64,000 nt of DNA, from assembly GCA_021783135.1 (NCBI GenBank), contig JAJXUE010000004.1, positions 47,498-111,497 on the forward strand, given 5' to 3'. Position 1 is the first letter of the stretch; each line of letters begins with the position of its first letter. Shown piece by piece: positions 1 through 7,923 of this stretch. Under the pieces are notes generated by a model. It was not told where the DNA came from and made no database searches. It saw nothing but the letters and a program-made list of their open reading frames with translations. Source of the DNA: Bacillota bacterium. Lineage in GTDB: Bacteria > Bacillota > Desulfitobacteriia > Desulfitobacteriales > JAJXUE01. Both the position numbers and the translations under genes were made by a program.

Positions 1-587
1 CCGTAAGGCACATAGTCCAGCAAGCTTTGAGCCGTGGTTCGGATCACTGCAATAATGTCCGCTCCCTGCTCTACTGCGGCTTGAGCTTGGATGACATCAG
101 CATAGATATTACCGGTAGCCACGATTACATAGAGGTATGGCAAGCTCCCCTCGCCTAGGCTGCATAGATAATTCTCCCTAGCTTGGCGTGTCTGGGCAAT
201 ATGATCCAAGGCATGTGCTGTTAGTCTATCCATTAGCACTTTGCTGCGGCCTTTTTCCTGCGCTGGTGCGTCGCCTAAGTTAATTGCGTTCTTACTTGCT
301 GCCTCGATTAACTCCGGCACATCCAATTCATATGCTAACATCGCATTGACCAACCAATAGGCAGCACCTTGGCCCAGCTTACCACTTTGTTTAAGCTGCT
401 CTAACACTACATTTGGTAGCGGTACCCCTTGACTGTCAACTCCGTCCACGCCCAACAACCGCAATACCGCGCGTTCAATACTTGTAGTTGTCTTGCCGCT
501 CACACGGGTGATTACCCCGCGCGCAATTTCTTCCGCTGCAACTCTAGCGGCACGAACCAAACCTCGGTCGATGTTTAGTTTCCCCAC
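1..587 (-). CDS. kamD: Lysine 5,6-aminomutase alpha subunit (KamD), N-terminal part, runs off the window
   Basis: This gene is absent from the ORF track because its 3' end lies outside the window. The visible ~195 residues begin GKLNIDRGLVRAARVAAEE and end at QSLLDYVPY, a stretch I recognise from the alpha subunit of adenosylcobalamin- and PLP-dependent D-ornithine/lysine 5,6-aminomutases. The enzyme moves the terminal amino group of beta-lysine (or D-lysine) from C6 to C5 in clostridial lysine fermentation. The start is GTG at 587, preceded by a good ribosome site (GAAGGTGATCAG). It lies 33 bp downstream of the P-loop gene and is co-directional with kdd, so all three probably form one operon; kamE would be expected next. 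The call is firm on sequence plus context. Confidence 0.9.
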   Translation of the reverse strand, partial: MGKLNIDRGLVRAARVAAEEIARGVITRVSGKTTTSIERAVLRLLGVDGVDSQGVPLPNVVLEQLKQSGKLGQGAAYWLVNAMLAYELDVPELIEAASKNAINLGDAPAQEKGRSKVLMDRLTAHALDHIAQTRQARENYLCSLGEGSLPYLYVIVATGNIYADVIQAQAAVEQGADIIAVIRTTAQSLLDYVPY

Positions 588-620
588 CTGATCACCTTCT
601 CGTTAAAGTTGCGAAAGCTA

Positions 621-1718
621 TTACTCAAGTTGGCAGACATCATAAACAGGCACTTGTAAGGATACTTGGGCGATAGTCTGCCGCGCGGCAGCCAGAAAAT
701 TTGCTGCGTCAAACTGCCAACCACAGGGTGAGCAGGGATTAAGCGTAACGGCTAAAACTCGCACTGAGTCAAGTGAGGCAACCTTGCCACCTGCTGCCTT
801 AAAGCTCTCCCACACCCCAACTGACACAAGTATGTTACATGGGCAGGACACAATAACTGTAAAGTCGCTTTGACGGCTAGCATAGATACTTAACGCGGTA
901 AGCAGTTTGTCAGTTAGAGCTCCTTGCACTAACACCGCTTTCAGCGATGTGTTTTCCCTCAACCGAGCCATGATTTGCAGCTCATACCCTAGTACAGAAG
1001 GAAAATCATATGCAGTAATGCTACCCGAGTGGTCTAACACACTTACAGCCGCCTCGACAGAGCGTATTGCTGCGCCAAGGCTCTCCGTCACGGCTGGTGA
1101 AAGCAGTTGCTCCACGCGGACTACAGTGCGGTGGATTACCTCTCGCTGCGACTGATCCAGACTGGCACCGCTGGCCAAAATTATGCCCTCGCTGACGCCG
1201 GCTCCCACACTCACCACTCGGTCTATAGCACCATCCGCTAATACCAAGTCGGCACCCATGCCACGCAATATACCGATAATAGCTGCCAGCGGACGCCGCT
1301 TGACAGGACCGGCCAGCTCGACCAAACCTTGCGCCATTACTTGGGCGACGCACAGTCGCCCAAGCGCATTCTCGTACGGTGTCAGAGCTAGCAACTTTAG
1401 CCTGGCTTGTGCCGGTATCTGCCCAACTTGTGTCAGTGATGCCAATTTCTCGGTCGTAGCGATCAGCGAGCCTTGCGGTACCCAGATTGACGGTTTGGCA
1501 TTACCCCACAACACATCGTTATGCTCCCCATCGTGCCCCATAGACGTTAGTCCTAAGCACAAATTTGTTTGAGTCGCTTCCCTAATTAATCGGTTTAAGG
1601 TTACGGTCTTGCCGGCGTTTTTAACCATGCCGACGACGCTTATCACTTTACAATTATGCCGAAGCGCTAAACCCAACAGTTCCAAGCTGGCCACCACTTT
1701 ATCCCATGTACAATTCAC
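621..1718 (-). CDS. P-loop ATPase-like protein of the lysine 5,6-aminomutase operon
   Basis: A 365-aa protein with a Walker A motif near the N-terminus (GMVKNAGKT, about residues 30-38). It sits between kdd and kamD, and its GTG start overlaps the kdd stop region by 20 nt, which suggests translational coupling. Proteins with a predicted nucleotide-binding fold accompany aminomutase genes in lysine/ornithine fermenters (the kamB/kamC-type accessory genes of Clostridium sticklandii). A role in chaperoning or reactivating the B12-dependent mutase has been suspected but is inference here. The middle of the protein carries GILRGMGADLVLADGAIDR, which looks like an ordered core rather than a linker. 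No other domain is recognisable to me. The start lacks a strong Shine-Dalgarno site, so the exact N-terminus is uncertain. Confidence 0.7.
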   Translation of the reverse strand: MNCTWDKVVASLELLGLALRHNCKVISVVGMVKNAGKTVTLNRLIREATQTNLCLGLTSMGHDGEHNDVLWGNAKPSIWVPQGSLIATTEKLASLTQVGQIPAQARLKLLALTPYENALGRLCVAQVMAQGLVELAGPVKRRPLAAIIGILRGMGADLVLADGAIDRVVSVGAGVSEGIILASGASLDQSQREVIHRTVVRVEQLLSPAVTESLGAAIRSVEAAVSVLDHSGSITAYDFPSVLGYELQIMARLRENTSLKAVLVQGALTDKLLTALSIYASRQSDFTVIVSCPCNILVSVGVWESFKAAGGKVASLDSVRVLAVTLNPCSPCGWQFDAANFLAAARQTIAQVSLQVPVYDVCQLE

Positions 1719-2739
1719 TAAATAAATCGTTTAACTCCGGGCTCTCTCGCAGCAAATGCAGTGCAATCACGGCATGGTCACGACAATAACCATTCCCCAT
1801 CACGAGCTTAACGTCTTTGCCTACACCCTCCGCGCCGAGAGTTGCAGCCGTAAAGCTCGTTGCCATGCTGAAGAAGTATGCCGTACCACTCTCCTTGGTG
1901 GCTAGGATTGTAGCCATTTCGGTCCCGGGCGAGTTGACACAGTTAATCGCTACGTCGACTAGCCGACCTGCAGTCACCTCAGCTATTTTAGCATAGACGT
2001 TTAACGCCTGCCTCACATCCAGCTGAAGGATATGATCGCAAACCCCTAACCGTTCCATCCTGACACAGGCCGCTTCTGAGCGGCCCAAGCCGATGACAAC
2101 TCCGGTCACACCCGCACGCTTCTTAGCTTCGTAGAGACAAAGCAATCCTGATTTGCCCCCGCCGCCAAACACCGCCACGCAATCCCCTGACTGCACTAAG
2201 CGCGCCGTTTGGGCAGGCGCGCCCGCAACATCCAGCACTGCTAAAGCTAAATTCACCGGGATATCCGCCGGTAATTTGGCGTAAATACCACTGGCAAACA
2301 AAATAGCTTGACCCAAAACCTCGATTCGTTCACACGCAAGATGCACTGCTTTGATATCGGTAAGCTTGAGCGGGGTAAGGGAAAGAGATACTAAACTGGC
2401 GATTTTATCCCCAATCTGTAAATCCTTGCCACTGGGCCAGGCAGGACCAATCTTTGCTACCGTGCCAATCAGCATTCCTCCGGATCCGGTTACTGGATTG
2501 TGCTGTTTACCGCGGGTGGACACCGTCTCCATAATTATCTGGGCGATTTTGTCGGTGTCGCCGCCTGCAGCACTTTTGATTTGGGCAAAACTAGCGGAGT
2601 CGATATTCAAGGCCTCAACCTCAAGCAATATTTCATTAGCATAGATTTCCATCCGATTATCCAGTTTCCAGGCCAGTTGCGGTAATACACCGGGAGGTTC
2701 TAAAACCCGGTGGGTCCCGTACGGACATCCTTTTTTCAT
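1699..2739 (-). CDS. kdd: L-erythro-3,5-diaminohexanoate dehydrogenase
   Basis: A 346-aa NAD-dependent dehydrogenase that oxidatively deaminates 3,5-diaminohexanoate to 5-amino-3-oxohexanoate, the step after lysine 5,6-aminomutase in lysine fermentation. The opening KKGCPYGTHRVLEPPGVLPQ is characteristic of Kdd. A Rossmann nucleotide-binding turn (VFGGGGKSGLL) lies near residue 190. Length is normal for the family. The ATG at 2739 follows a purine-rich GGGGGTGGG. It is the first visible gene of the kdd / P-loop / kamD operon. The kce and kal genes usually found nearby are not in the window and are not upstream of kdd here. Confidence 0.9.
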   Translation of the reverse strand: MKKGCPYGTHRVLEPPGVLPQLAWKLDNRMEIYANEILLEVEALNIDSASFAQIKSAAGGDTDKIAQIIMETVSTRGKQHNPVTGSGGMLIGTVAKIGPAWPSGKDLQIGDKIASLVSLSLTPLKLTDIKAVHLACERIEVLGQAILFASGIYAKLPADIPVNLALAVLDVAGAPAQTARLVQSGDCVAVFGGGGKSGLLCLYEAKKRAGVTGVVIGLGRSEAACVRMERLGVCDHILQLDVRQALNVYAKIAEVTAGRLVDVAINCVNSPGTEMATILATKESGTAYFFSMATSFTAATLGAEGVGKDVKLVMGNGYCRDHAVIALHLLRESPELNDLFSELYMG

Positions 2740-2814
2740 TTACCCACCCCCAAGGCATCTAACTCTAGTTAACTATACTTTCGCACCGGGCAAAAAATTC
2801 CGCGGACGGCACTC

Positions 2815-2908
2815 ACGCGCGACGCGCATCGGTTCCCTCTGCGCGATTTTCCTCGTACTATCTTCCGCTGTCCTCGCCTGGTTGGCGAGGCTATACATTC
2901 TGAAAGTA
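2815..2908 (+). repeat. Dispersed two-hairpin intergenic repeat, copy A
   Basis: This element has a first imperfect stem (GCGCGACGCGCA...TGCGCG), then a conserved core CCTCGTACTATCTTCCGCTG, then a second stem CTCGCC/GGCGAG and a tail CTATACATTCTGAAAGTA. The same order recurs at 12641, 23865 and, in part, 26663. Copy A lies upstream of kdd. The ORF track line 2769..2966 on the minus strand is only a by-product of this repeat. Confidence 0.7.
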
Positions 2909-2951
2909 AAAAATGACGCCGGTCACATATATTGTGACCGACGTCATTTTT
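2908..2951 (-). terminator. Rho-independent terminator of the CMD-family gene
   Basis: A long inverted repeat (ATGACG-CGGTCACA / TGTGACCG-CGTCAT) is flanked by A and T runs. Read on the minus strand, it lies 39 bp after the CMD gene stop and ends in a T tract, so it should terminate that gene. It abuts repeat copy A. Confidence 0.85.
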
Positions 2952-2989
2952 ACAATCACTTTGCAAGTTAAACCAATTTAAAATGTTTA

Positions 2990-3283
2990 CTACTTAAAAA
3001 CCTGGGCCATGATTTGTGCTGTTGGCAGACCTTTAATGAAGTACGCCAGATGCATAGTTTCGCGGACTTCCTCTTCTGTCGCGCCTGCCGCTCTGGCCTG
3101 GGCTAAAGCACACTGAACTTTATCCGCTCGTTCCAGACTAAAATTCACTGCCAGACCGATGAGGAACTTAGTTCTTTTATCCAAGACAGCCGCGTCCAAC
3201 GACATTTCTTTTAACGCGTTTAACACTTCATAAAATTCCGCATCCCCGGTTTTTAAGCTAGCCAATGCAACGGGTAACGCCAT
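2990..3283 (-). CDS. Carboxymuconolactone decarboxylase/AhpD-like family protein
   Basis: A small protein of about 97 aa. The motif DKRTKFLIGLAVNFSLERAD and the following cysteine-containing helix (QCALAQARAAGATEEEV) match the CMD/AhpD-like fold. Such proteins are hydroperoxidase-type or of unknown function. Only one cysteine is present where AhpD carries a CxxC pair, so classical AhpD disulfide chemistry is unlikely. I moved the start from the track (3316) to ATG at 3283 because a strong GGAGGTG site lies 8 nt before it. The gene is monocistronic and has its own terminator. Confidence 0.8.
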   Translation of the reverse strand: MALPVALASLKTGDAEFYEVLNALKEMSLDAAVLDKRTKFLIGLAVNFSLERADKVQCALAQARAAGATEEEVRETMHLAYFIKGLPTAQIMAQVFK

Positions 3284-3398
3284 AGTGATAACACCTCCAT
3301 AATTCGGACTAATCAATTTCTGTTGTTATTATTGTAGTCCAAATCACAGACCTTTGATGTGATAAGTATCACTGTACAGCGTGAGAAAAGTTATGCTT

Positions 3399-4001
3399 TT
3401 AGTGTCTGCGGCGACGCAGCCATCTTGTAAACAAGCCGACTACCACTAAGCCTAACAAAGCATAAAACACGAGATTTGCTTTATGGAGGTTTGCTTGCAA
3501 AACACCGAAATTATCAGCAAAGACAACCCCTGCATATGCCAAGGCCAGATTCCAAGGCACAGCCCCTACCAGGGAATAGAGTGCAAAACGAGCGAAATTC
3601 ATCCGGGTTATCCCGGCTGGCAACGAGATGAAAGTGCGAAATACGGGCAAAACGCGGGCAAGCAGAACCGTTATTTCCCCGCGTTGGGCAAACCAACGAT
3701 CCGCCGAATCCAAATGACGCTCCGACAAAAAGATATATTTACCATAGCGACGGATAAAGGGACGTCCGCCTGTGCTTCCAACAACATAGGCTATGACAGA
3801 GCCGACAAGGTTGGCTAAAGATGCCACCACAACCGCCTGCCAGAGCGGAAATCGCCCTTGCGCCACCAGAATTCCGGCATATGGCATGATTACTTCACTT
3901 GGAATGGGAATACACGCGCTTTCCAAAGTCATGGTAATGAATATCGCCAACAAGCCAAAATGCGCCACGTCAACAGTTAAAAAATGTTCCAGAGCACCCA
4001 C
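3399..4001 (-). CDS. DedA family membrane protein
   Basis: An integral membrane protein of about 200 aa. The family signature is visible: ESACIPIPSEVIMPYAG near the N-terminus, a glycine-rich segment (GSVIAYVVGSTGGRP), and the FARVLPVFRTFISLPAG-like block (here LLARVLPVFRTFISLPAG). DedA proteins contribute to membrane-potential homeostasis, and some act as lipid (undecaprenyl-phosphate or phospholipid) flippases. Five or so hydrophobic segments and an Arg-rich C-terminus (RWLRRRRH) fit. The track starts at GTG 4016, but GGGAGG lies 7 nt before GTG 4001, which I prefer. It appears to be a single-gene unit. Confidence 0.9.
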   Translation of the reverse strand: MGALEHFLTVDVAHFGLLAIFITMTLESACIPIPSEVIMPYAGILVAQGRFPLWQAVVVASLANLVGSVIAYVVGSTGGRPFIRRYGKYIFLSERHLDSADRWFAQRGEITVLLARVLPVFRTFISLPAGITRMNFARFALYSLVGAVPWNLALAYAGVVFADNFGVLQANLHKANLVFYALLGLVVVGLFTRWLRRRRH

Positions 4002-4042
4002 CGCAAAGCCTCCCACGCAATTTTAAGGGGCTGGCAGAATAA

Positions 4043-4093
4043 AAGACCTTCAACACGTTTTTCCTCGCGGAATAACTCGTGTTAAAGGTCTCT
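4043..4093 (-). terminator. Rho-independent terminator of the DUF1858/siroheme reductase gene
   Basis: The inverted repeat AGACCTT-AACACG / CGTGTTAAAGGTCT is followed, on the minus strand, by TTTTATTC. It lies about 70 bp after the stop at 4164. Confidence 0.75.
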
Positions 4094-4163
4094 TGCGCTC
4101 AGCTATGACCCTTTAACTACACCAAAGGTATCAAAACCGGAACATAATGTCAATAACTTTGCA

Positions 4164-5036
4164 TCAACCCAAAACAGCTTGCGCGAAGTTGGCAAAACCC
4201 ATTCTATCAATCATGCGTCCCAAGCGTTCTTCCTGCCGTCCCATAACCTTGAAATAACTGACTACTTTCTCTGCTATTTCCAACGCTTCAGCAGCAGTCT
4301 TGTTTTCTGCGAGCAAATCCGCGGCCCGCGGTTTAACCCCGCCGTTGCCTCCCACATAAATATGGAAGCCTTTAGCCGTGCCCATAAACCCTAAATCAAT
4401 ATTGGCCGCGTCGGTACACTTGTTAGGACAGCCGGCCACACCTATCTTGAATTTTGTCGGCAGATCAACGCCATGATAGCGTTTGTCCAGTTCCAGACCC
4501 AAAGTAACGGAATCTTGCAAACCACGCTTACAGAAGGTAGTGCCCGGACACACCTTAACGCTACGCACACATAGTCCGGCAGCTTGACCGGACTCCATGC
4601 CCAAGTCCGCCCATACTTTCGGTACGTCCTCTGCTTGTAGGCCGACAATGGCAATACGTTGTGCTGAGGTTAGTTTTAGGGCAGCTGACTTATACTTTTC
4701 TGCAACATCAGCTATTTTACGCAACATGTCCGGCGTACAAATACCGGCAGGTATGTGCGGCACTACTGCATAGGTGGCATGATCCGCTTGCAAAATTGCA
4801 CCTTCTGGTTGAGCCAAAGCCGCAGTTGCGGTATTCATTTCACCCATTTCTACTTCATTTAACGTGACCAGTAAAGTATCTACTTCCATCCCATGCATCC
4901 TTGCTGCACCGGCAATGCTTTCATTGGTAGAAGAAACGCAGCCTAAACAGTGCAACCCCATCGATAGCATAACTTCAGCAGTCTTAGGATTGGCTGCAAG
5001 CACATCCTTGATTTTGGTATCAGCTGTAAATTTCAT
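4164..5036 (-). CDS. DUF1858 domain fused to a compact siroheme/4Fe-4S sulfite/nitrite reductase-like module
   Basis: A 290-aa protein. Residues 1-60 are a DUF1858 (HCP-associated redox-disulfide) domain with the pattern MGLHCLGC. Residues ~85-285 contain one ferredoxin-like half (PAGICTPDMLRKIADVAEKY) and the siroheme/4Fe-4S binding motifs CPGTTFC and GCPNKC (C-x5-C and C-x3-C). Full-length sulfite or nitrite reductases carry two such halves; this single-half form resembles small anaerobic reductases of unproven substrate. A ferredoxin and a zinc-ribbon ORF lie just upstream on the same strand, but a terminator intervenes, so cotranscription is doubtful. Sulfite, nitrite or another small oxyanion is possible as substrate; I cannot tell which. 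Confidence 0.8.
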   Translation of the reverse strand: MKFTADTKIKDVLAANPKTAEVMLSMGLHCLGCVSSTNESIAGAARMHGMEVDTLLVTLNEVEMGEMNTATAALAQPEGAILQADHATYAVVPHIPAGICTPDMLRKIADVAEKYKSAALKLTSAQRIAIVGLQAEDVPKVWADLGMESGQAAGLCVRSVKVCPGTTFCKRGLQDSVTLGLELDKRYHGVDLPTKFKIGVAGCPNKCTDAANIDLGFMGTAKGFHIYVGGNGGVKPRAADLLAENKTAAEALEIAEKVVSYFKVMGRQEERLGRMIDRMGFANFAQAVLG

Positions 5037-5052
5037 TTAAATCCCCCTCACT

Positions 5053-5082
5053 AAAAATAACCAGAGGCTGTAAGGCCTCTGG
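5053..5082 (-). terminator. Rho-independent terminator after the ferredoxin/zinc-ribbon pair
   Basis: A perfect 8-bp stem CCAGAGGC/GCCTCTGG, followed on the minus strand by TTATTTTTAG. It separates the ferredoxin unit from the downstream DUF1858 gene. Confidence 0.85.
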
Positions 5083-5103
5083 CGTTAAGTACTCCGCAAA
5101 CTT

Positions 5104-5238
5104 TTACCCATGAATTAAAGCGGGTAAACAGTGGACACACACCCAATAGGTCTGGCCTTTGAACACAAAAGACATCATCGCGGTCTCATCGCTGGTAGTG
5201 CCGCATTTGCTGCACTCATACTTAACTTTCTCGCTCAT
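5104..5238 (-). CDS. 44-aa zinc-ribbon-like small protein (not in ORF track)
   Basis: A short ORF, MSEKVKYECSKCGTTSDE..., with two CxxC-type pairs (CSKC and CVHC) about 22 residues apart, a typical zinc-ribbon or rubredoxin-like knuckle layout. ATG at 5238 is preceded by a strong AAAAGGAG site. It lies 29 bp after the ferredoxin gene and before a shared terminator, so the two are probably cotranscribed. Function is unknown; metal binding is inferred from the cysteines. Confidence 0.75.
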   Translation of the reverse strand: MSEKVKYECSKCGTTSDETAMMSFVFKGQTYWVCVHCLPALIHG

Positions 5239-5267
5239 AACTATTTCTCCTTTTCTCAGCTTAAAAT

Positions 5268-5903
<636 letters not shown>

Positions 5904-6203
5904 TTAAAGATTAAAGACTTTTAGTGGACTAGGTACAGGGGTAATCAAGGCCAAAAGATCTTGACGCGAGATTTTACCGGTTTTCGTTTTTGGTAACTTG
6001 TTGATCACATAAAAGTCCTCTGGGACTTTATCGTCACCCAGCCTTTCACGGCAAAACTGAGCGAGTTCTTCTGAATCTACCTTTTGACCCGCCCTTGGTT
6101 GGACAAAAACAGCTAGATGATCTTGTGACTTATCAATAATTGCAACATCCCATACAGCAGGATGATCATAAAGTACAAACTCGAGTTCCCGTGCGTTAAC
6201 CAT
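5904..6203 (-). CDS. Freestanding AMP-binding-enzyme C-terminal domain
   Basis: About 99 aa equivalent only to the C-terminal lid domain of acyl-CoA synthetases/adenylating enzymes. It contains the hinge-proximal MVNARELEFVLYDHPAV and the A10 motif with the catalytic lysine (LPKTKTGKISRQDL). The large N-terminal adenylation domain is absent, both in the gene and upstream. The track start is TTG at 6218; ATG at 6203 has a purine-rich GGGGGGT upstream and is preferred. The residues just before it (GGR) also match the ancestral family, which suggests truncation of a larger gene. It could be an inactive remnant or a trans-acting/regulatory lid domain. Confidence 0.7.
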   Translation of the reverse strand: MVNARELEFVLYDHPAVWDVAIIDKSQDHLAVFVQPRAGQKVDSEELAQFCRERLGDDKVPEDFYVINKLPKTKTGKISRQDLLALITPVPSPLKVFNL

Positions 6204-6302
6204 TTCCCTACCCCCCAATTAACTTCTATTCTGATAATTCTGATAACATTATACCTAATAATGCAACCGAATGGAAGTAGGCAAAGGGTGAAATGCCTAA
6301 TT

Positions 6303-6319
6303 TAACCGTTAAACGGTTA
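6303..6319. promoter_or_regulatory. 17-bp palindrome, possible operator
   Basis: TAACCGTT-A-AACGGTTA is a perfect palindrome with a 1-bp centre, located between the divergent AMP-domain gene and the 38-aa ORF. Half-site-like words (GCGGTT, AAGGTTAAC) follow it. This spacing fits a dimeric repressor site, but no cognate regulator is identified. Confidence 0.4.
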
Positions 6320-6436
6320 TAGCGGTTGCTTAAAGGTTAACAAAAAAAGTTGTATTCAGTGACATACTTATTCCTGCAATTACTCAAAATAGTTCTGCAA
6401 GGTTTTAGCAAGGCAGCCTCATAAAGGAGGGTTACT

Positions 6437-6553
6437 ATGAAAAAGGTGGATCCAGGTAGTTTTAGTTTTCTGCAACCCGGCTGGTTCGCTCTGCATGCCA
6501 TCGCTATTGGCGGCATGTTCTTGTTAGGTCGCAATATATCGCATAGAGATTAG
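6437..6553 (+). CDS. 38-aa single-span membrane protein, paralogue of 24018..24158 (not in ORF track)
   Basis: A small ORF beginning MKKVDPGSFSFLQPGW and continuing through one hydrophobic segment (ALHAIAIGGMFLLG). It has an outstanding ribosome site, AAAGGAGG, 6 nt before ATG, and a terminator 38 bp after the stop. The motif G-[ST]-F-x-F-L-x-x-G-W-x-x-L-H-x-x-A-I recurs in the unlisted ORF at 24018..24158, with about 14 identities in 30. That conservation argues that both are translated. Function is unknown; a role as a sporulation- or membrane-associated peptide is possible. The track's minus-strand ORF 6337..6534 is its shadow. Confidence 0.75.
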   Translation: MKKVDPGSFSFLQPGWFALHAIAIGGMFLLGRNISHRD

Positions 6554-6590
6554 GTGGAGTAAGCACAGGTAAATGAACTGTCCCCAGCTA

Positions 6591-6625
6591 AACCCGCAGT
6601 CTGAAGTCATTGCGGGTTTTCTTTG
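6591..6625 (+). terminator. Rho-independent terminator of the 38-aa ORF
   Basis: Stem AACCCGCA/TGCGGGTT followed by TTCTTT on the plus strand. Confidence 0.8.
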
Positions 6626-6655
6626 ATCGCACAGAACGGATAAAATTGACTGACA

Positions 6656-6686
6656 TTGCGCCCTTACCTGACGCAAGAGCTATAAT
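6656..6686 (+). promoter_or_regulatory. Possible sigma-A promoter of the DUF2225 gene
   Basis: A perfect -10 (TATAAT, 6681-6686) lies 55 bp before the ATG, with a weak -35 (TTGCGC) 19 bp upstream. A second TATAAT-like box follows at about 6691. Confidence 0.4.
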
Positions 6687-6740
6687 GTGTTATAATTATT
6701 TACAGATTTATTTACTTGTGACAATGAAAGGCTGGCAAAT

Positions 6741-7427
6741 ATGACCACCGATGTTAACTCCCTTTACGAAAAGAAGGTTACATGCTTAAACTGTGCTAAA
6801 CCCTTTAAAACTATGAAAGTGCGTTCGAGTTTTTGCAACCCGGTCAAAACCGACAGTGACTTTTTTGTATATTATGATAAACCCGAGAACAATCCCTACT
6901 ATTACGCTGTAAGCATTTGCCCGGAATGCGGCTTTGCCTTTACGGATCAGTTCAGCAACTACTTTAGCGTTAAAGCCAAAGAACAAATTTCCAGCCAAAT
7001 TACCCAACAATGGCAAAAACAAAATTTCGGTTTAATCCGCGATTTTCCGCTTGCGGTTGCATCCTACAAATTGGCACTTTATGCAGCGGAATTAAAAGAG
7101 GAAAAACAATTGGTTATCGCGGGATTAAGCCTGCGACTCGCAGGTCTTTACCGTGCGCAAAATGATGTCGAACAGGAAAAGCGATTTTTGGAAATTGCTT
7201 TAGAGCACTACATAACTGCATATTCGCAAGGGGAGCCGGACAGGATGTCCGAACCAAAAATACTGTACTTAATCGGTGAATTAAGCCGCCGCGTGGGCTT
7301 ATATCAACAAGCAACGCTTTACTTTTCCAAAGTTGTCGAACATCCAAACCGCAACAGCGATTTACAAAGCTTAAAGCTGGCACGAGAGCAATGGTTGGAA
7401 ATCAAAGAACATCTTGCCAACCAATAG
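6741..7427 (+). CDS. DUF2225 family protein with zinc-binding N-terminus and TPR-like helices
   Basis: A 228-aa protein. The N-terminus has two cysteine pairs (CLNC near residue 17 and CPEC near 60), a probable zinc ribbon. The second half is helical, with pair-wise repeats (KQLVIAGLSLRLAGLYRAQN, LYLIGELSRRVGLYQQA) that resemble TPRs, as in DUF2225 proteins of Firmicutes. Molecular function is not known. The terminal hairpin at 7437 and the following comFB gene suggest a short independent unit. Confidence 0.85.
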   Translation: MTTDVNSLYEKKVTCLNCAKPFKTMKVRSSFCNPVKTDSDFFVYYDKPENNPYYYAVSICPECGFAFTDQFSNYFSVKAKEQISSQITQQWQKQNFGLIRDFPLAVASYKLALYAAELKEEKQLVIAGLSLRLAGLYRAQNDVEQEKRFLEIALEHYITAYSQGEPDRMSEPKILYLIGELSRRVGLYQQATLYFSKVVEHPNRNSDLQSLKLAREQWLEIKEHLANQ

Positions 7428-7436
7428 GTTAATCAG

Positions 7437-7466
7437 CCAAACGCTTGCAGTAATGCAAGCGTTTGG
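7437..7466 (+). terminator. Perfect 12-bp hairpin after DUF2225 gene
   Basis: CCAAACGCTTGC/GCAAGCGTTTGG with a 6-nt loop lies 10 bp after the stop. There is no clear T tract on either side, so it may be a processing or stabilising hairpin rather than a classical terminator. Confidence 0.6.
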
Positions 7467-7540
7467 ACGTAATGCAATTGAAAGTTTAAATTGCCGTTTT
7501 ACCAGATATGGATTAAAATACAATTAAAGAGGTGGATAAA

Positions 7541-7819
7541 GTGATTATTAATTATACCGAAAAAGAAGTTCGTGAGGCTTTTCAACGTTATGTTAAAGAG
7601 CACGGCCCACAATGTTGCGACTGCCTTCAGTGCGAGGAGGATATTTTGGCGCTTACACTCAACCAGCTTCCGCCCCGTTACGTGACCTCACATAAAGGCG
7701 AAGTAATTACTGATTTTCAATTTAGCGAACCACCCGATAATACTAAGGTCTTGACAGCCCTAGTTAAATCCATTGACGTCGTCTGTCGAACTCCATCCCA
7801 CCCTATGGAACAAGCTTAG
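7541..7819 (+). CDS. ComFB-like late competence family protein
   Basis: A ~92-aa protein with the ComFB signature: a short CxxC-bearing segment (CCDCLQCEEDILALTLNQLPPRYV) followed by an acidic, poorly conserved tail. B. subtilis ComFB lies in the comF operon, but its role is unclear and it is not essential for transformation; related domains in cyanobacteria bind cyclic dinucleotides. Here it stands alone, away from other com genes. GTG at 7541 is preferred over the track's GTG at 7532 because AAAGAGGTG lies 6 nt upstream of it. Cysteines may bind zinc. Confidence 0.8.
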   Translation: MIINYTEKEVREAFQRYVKEHGPQCCDCLQCEEDILALTLNQLPPRYVTSHKGEVITDFQFSEPPDNTKVLTALVKSIDVVCRTPSHPMEQA

Positions 7820-7828
7820 TAACCCACA

Positions 7829-7856
7829 AACCTGCCTGCCAAGGCGGGTTTTTTTC
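7829..7856 (+). terminator. Rho-independent terminator of the comFB-like gene
   Basis: AACCTGCC/GGCGGGTT stem followed by TTTTTTC. Confidence 0.8.
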
Positions 7857-7923
7857 ATATTACGTAGATGGGCATACCAGCAACTCCTTTCCCGTATGTA
7901 TAGTAACAACGGGAGGTGAGCTG

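Noticed and set aside
2769-2966. Minus-strand ORF of 65 aa between kdd and the CMD gene
   Set aside because: It consists of repeat copy A and the terminator hairpin read through; arginine-rich, no ribosome site.
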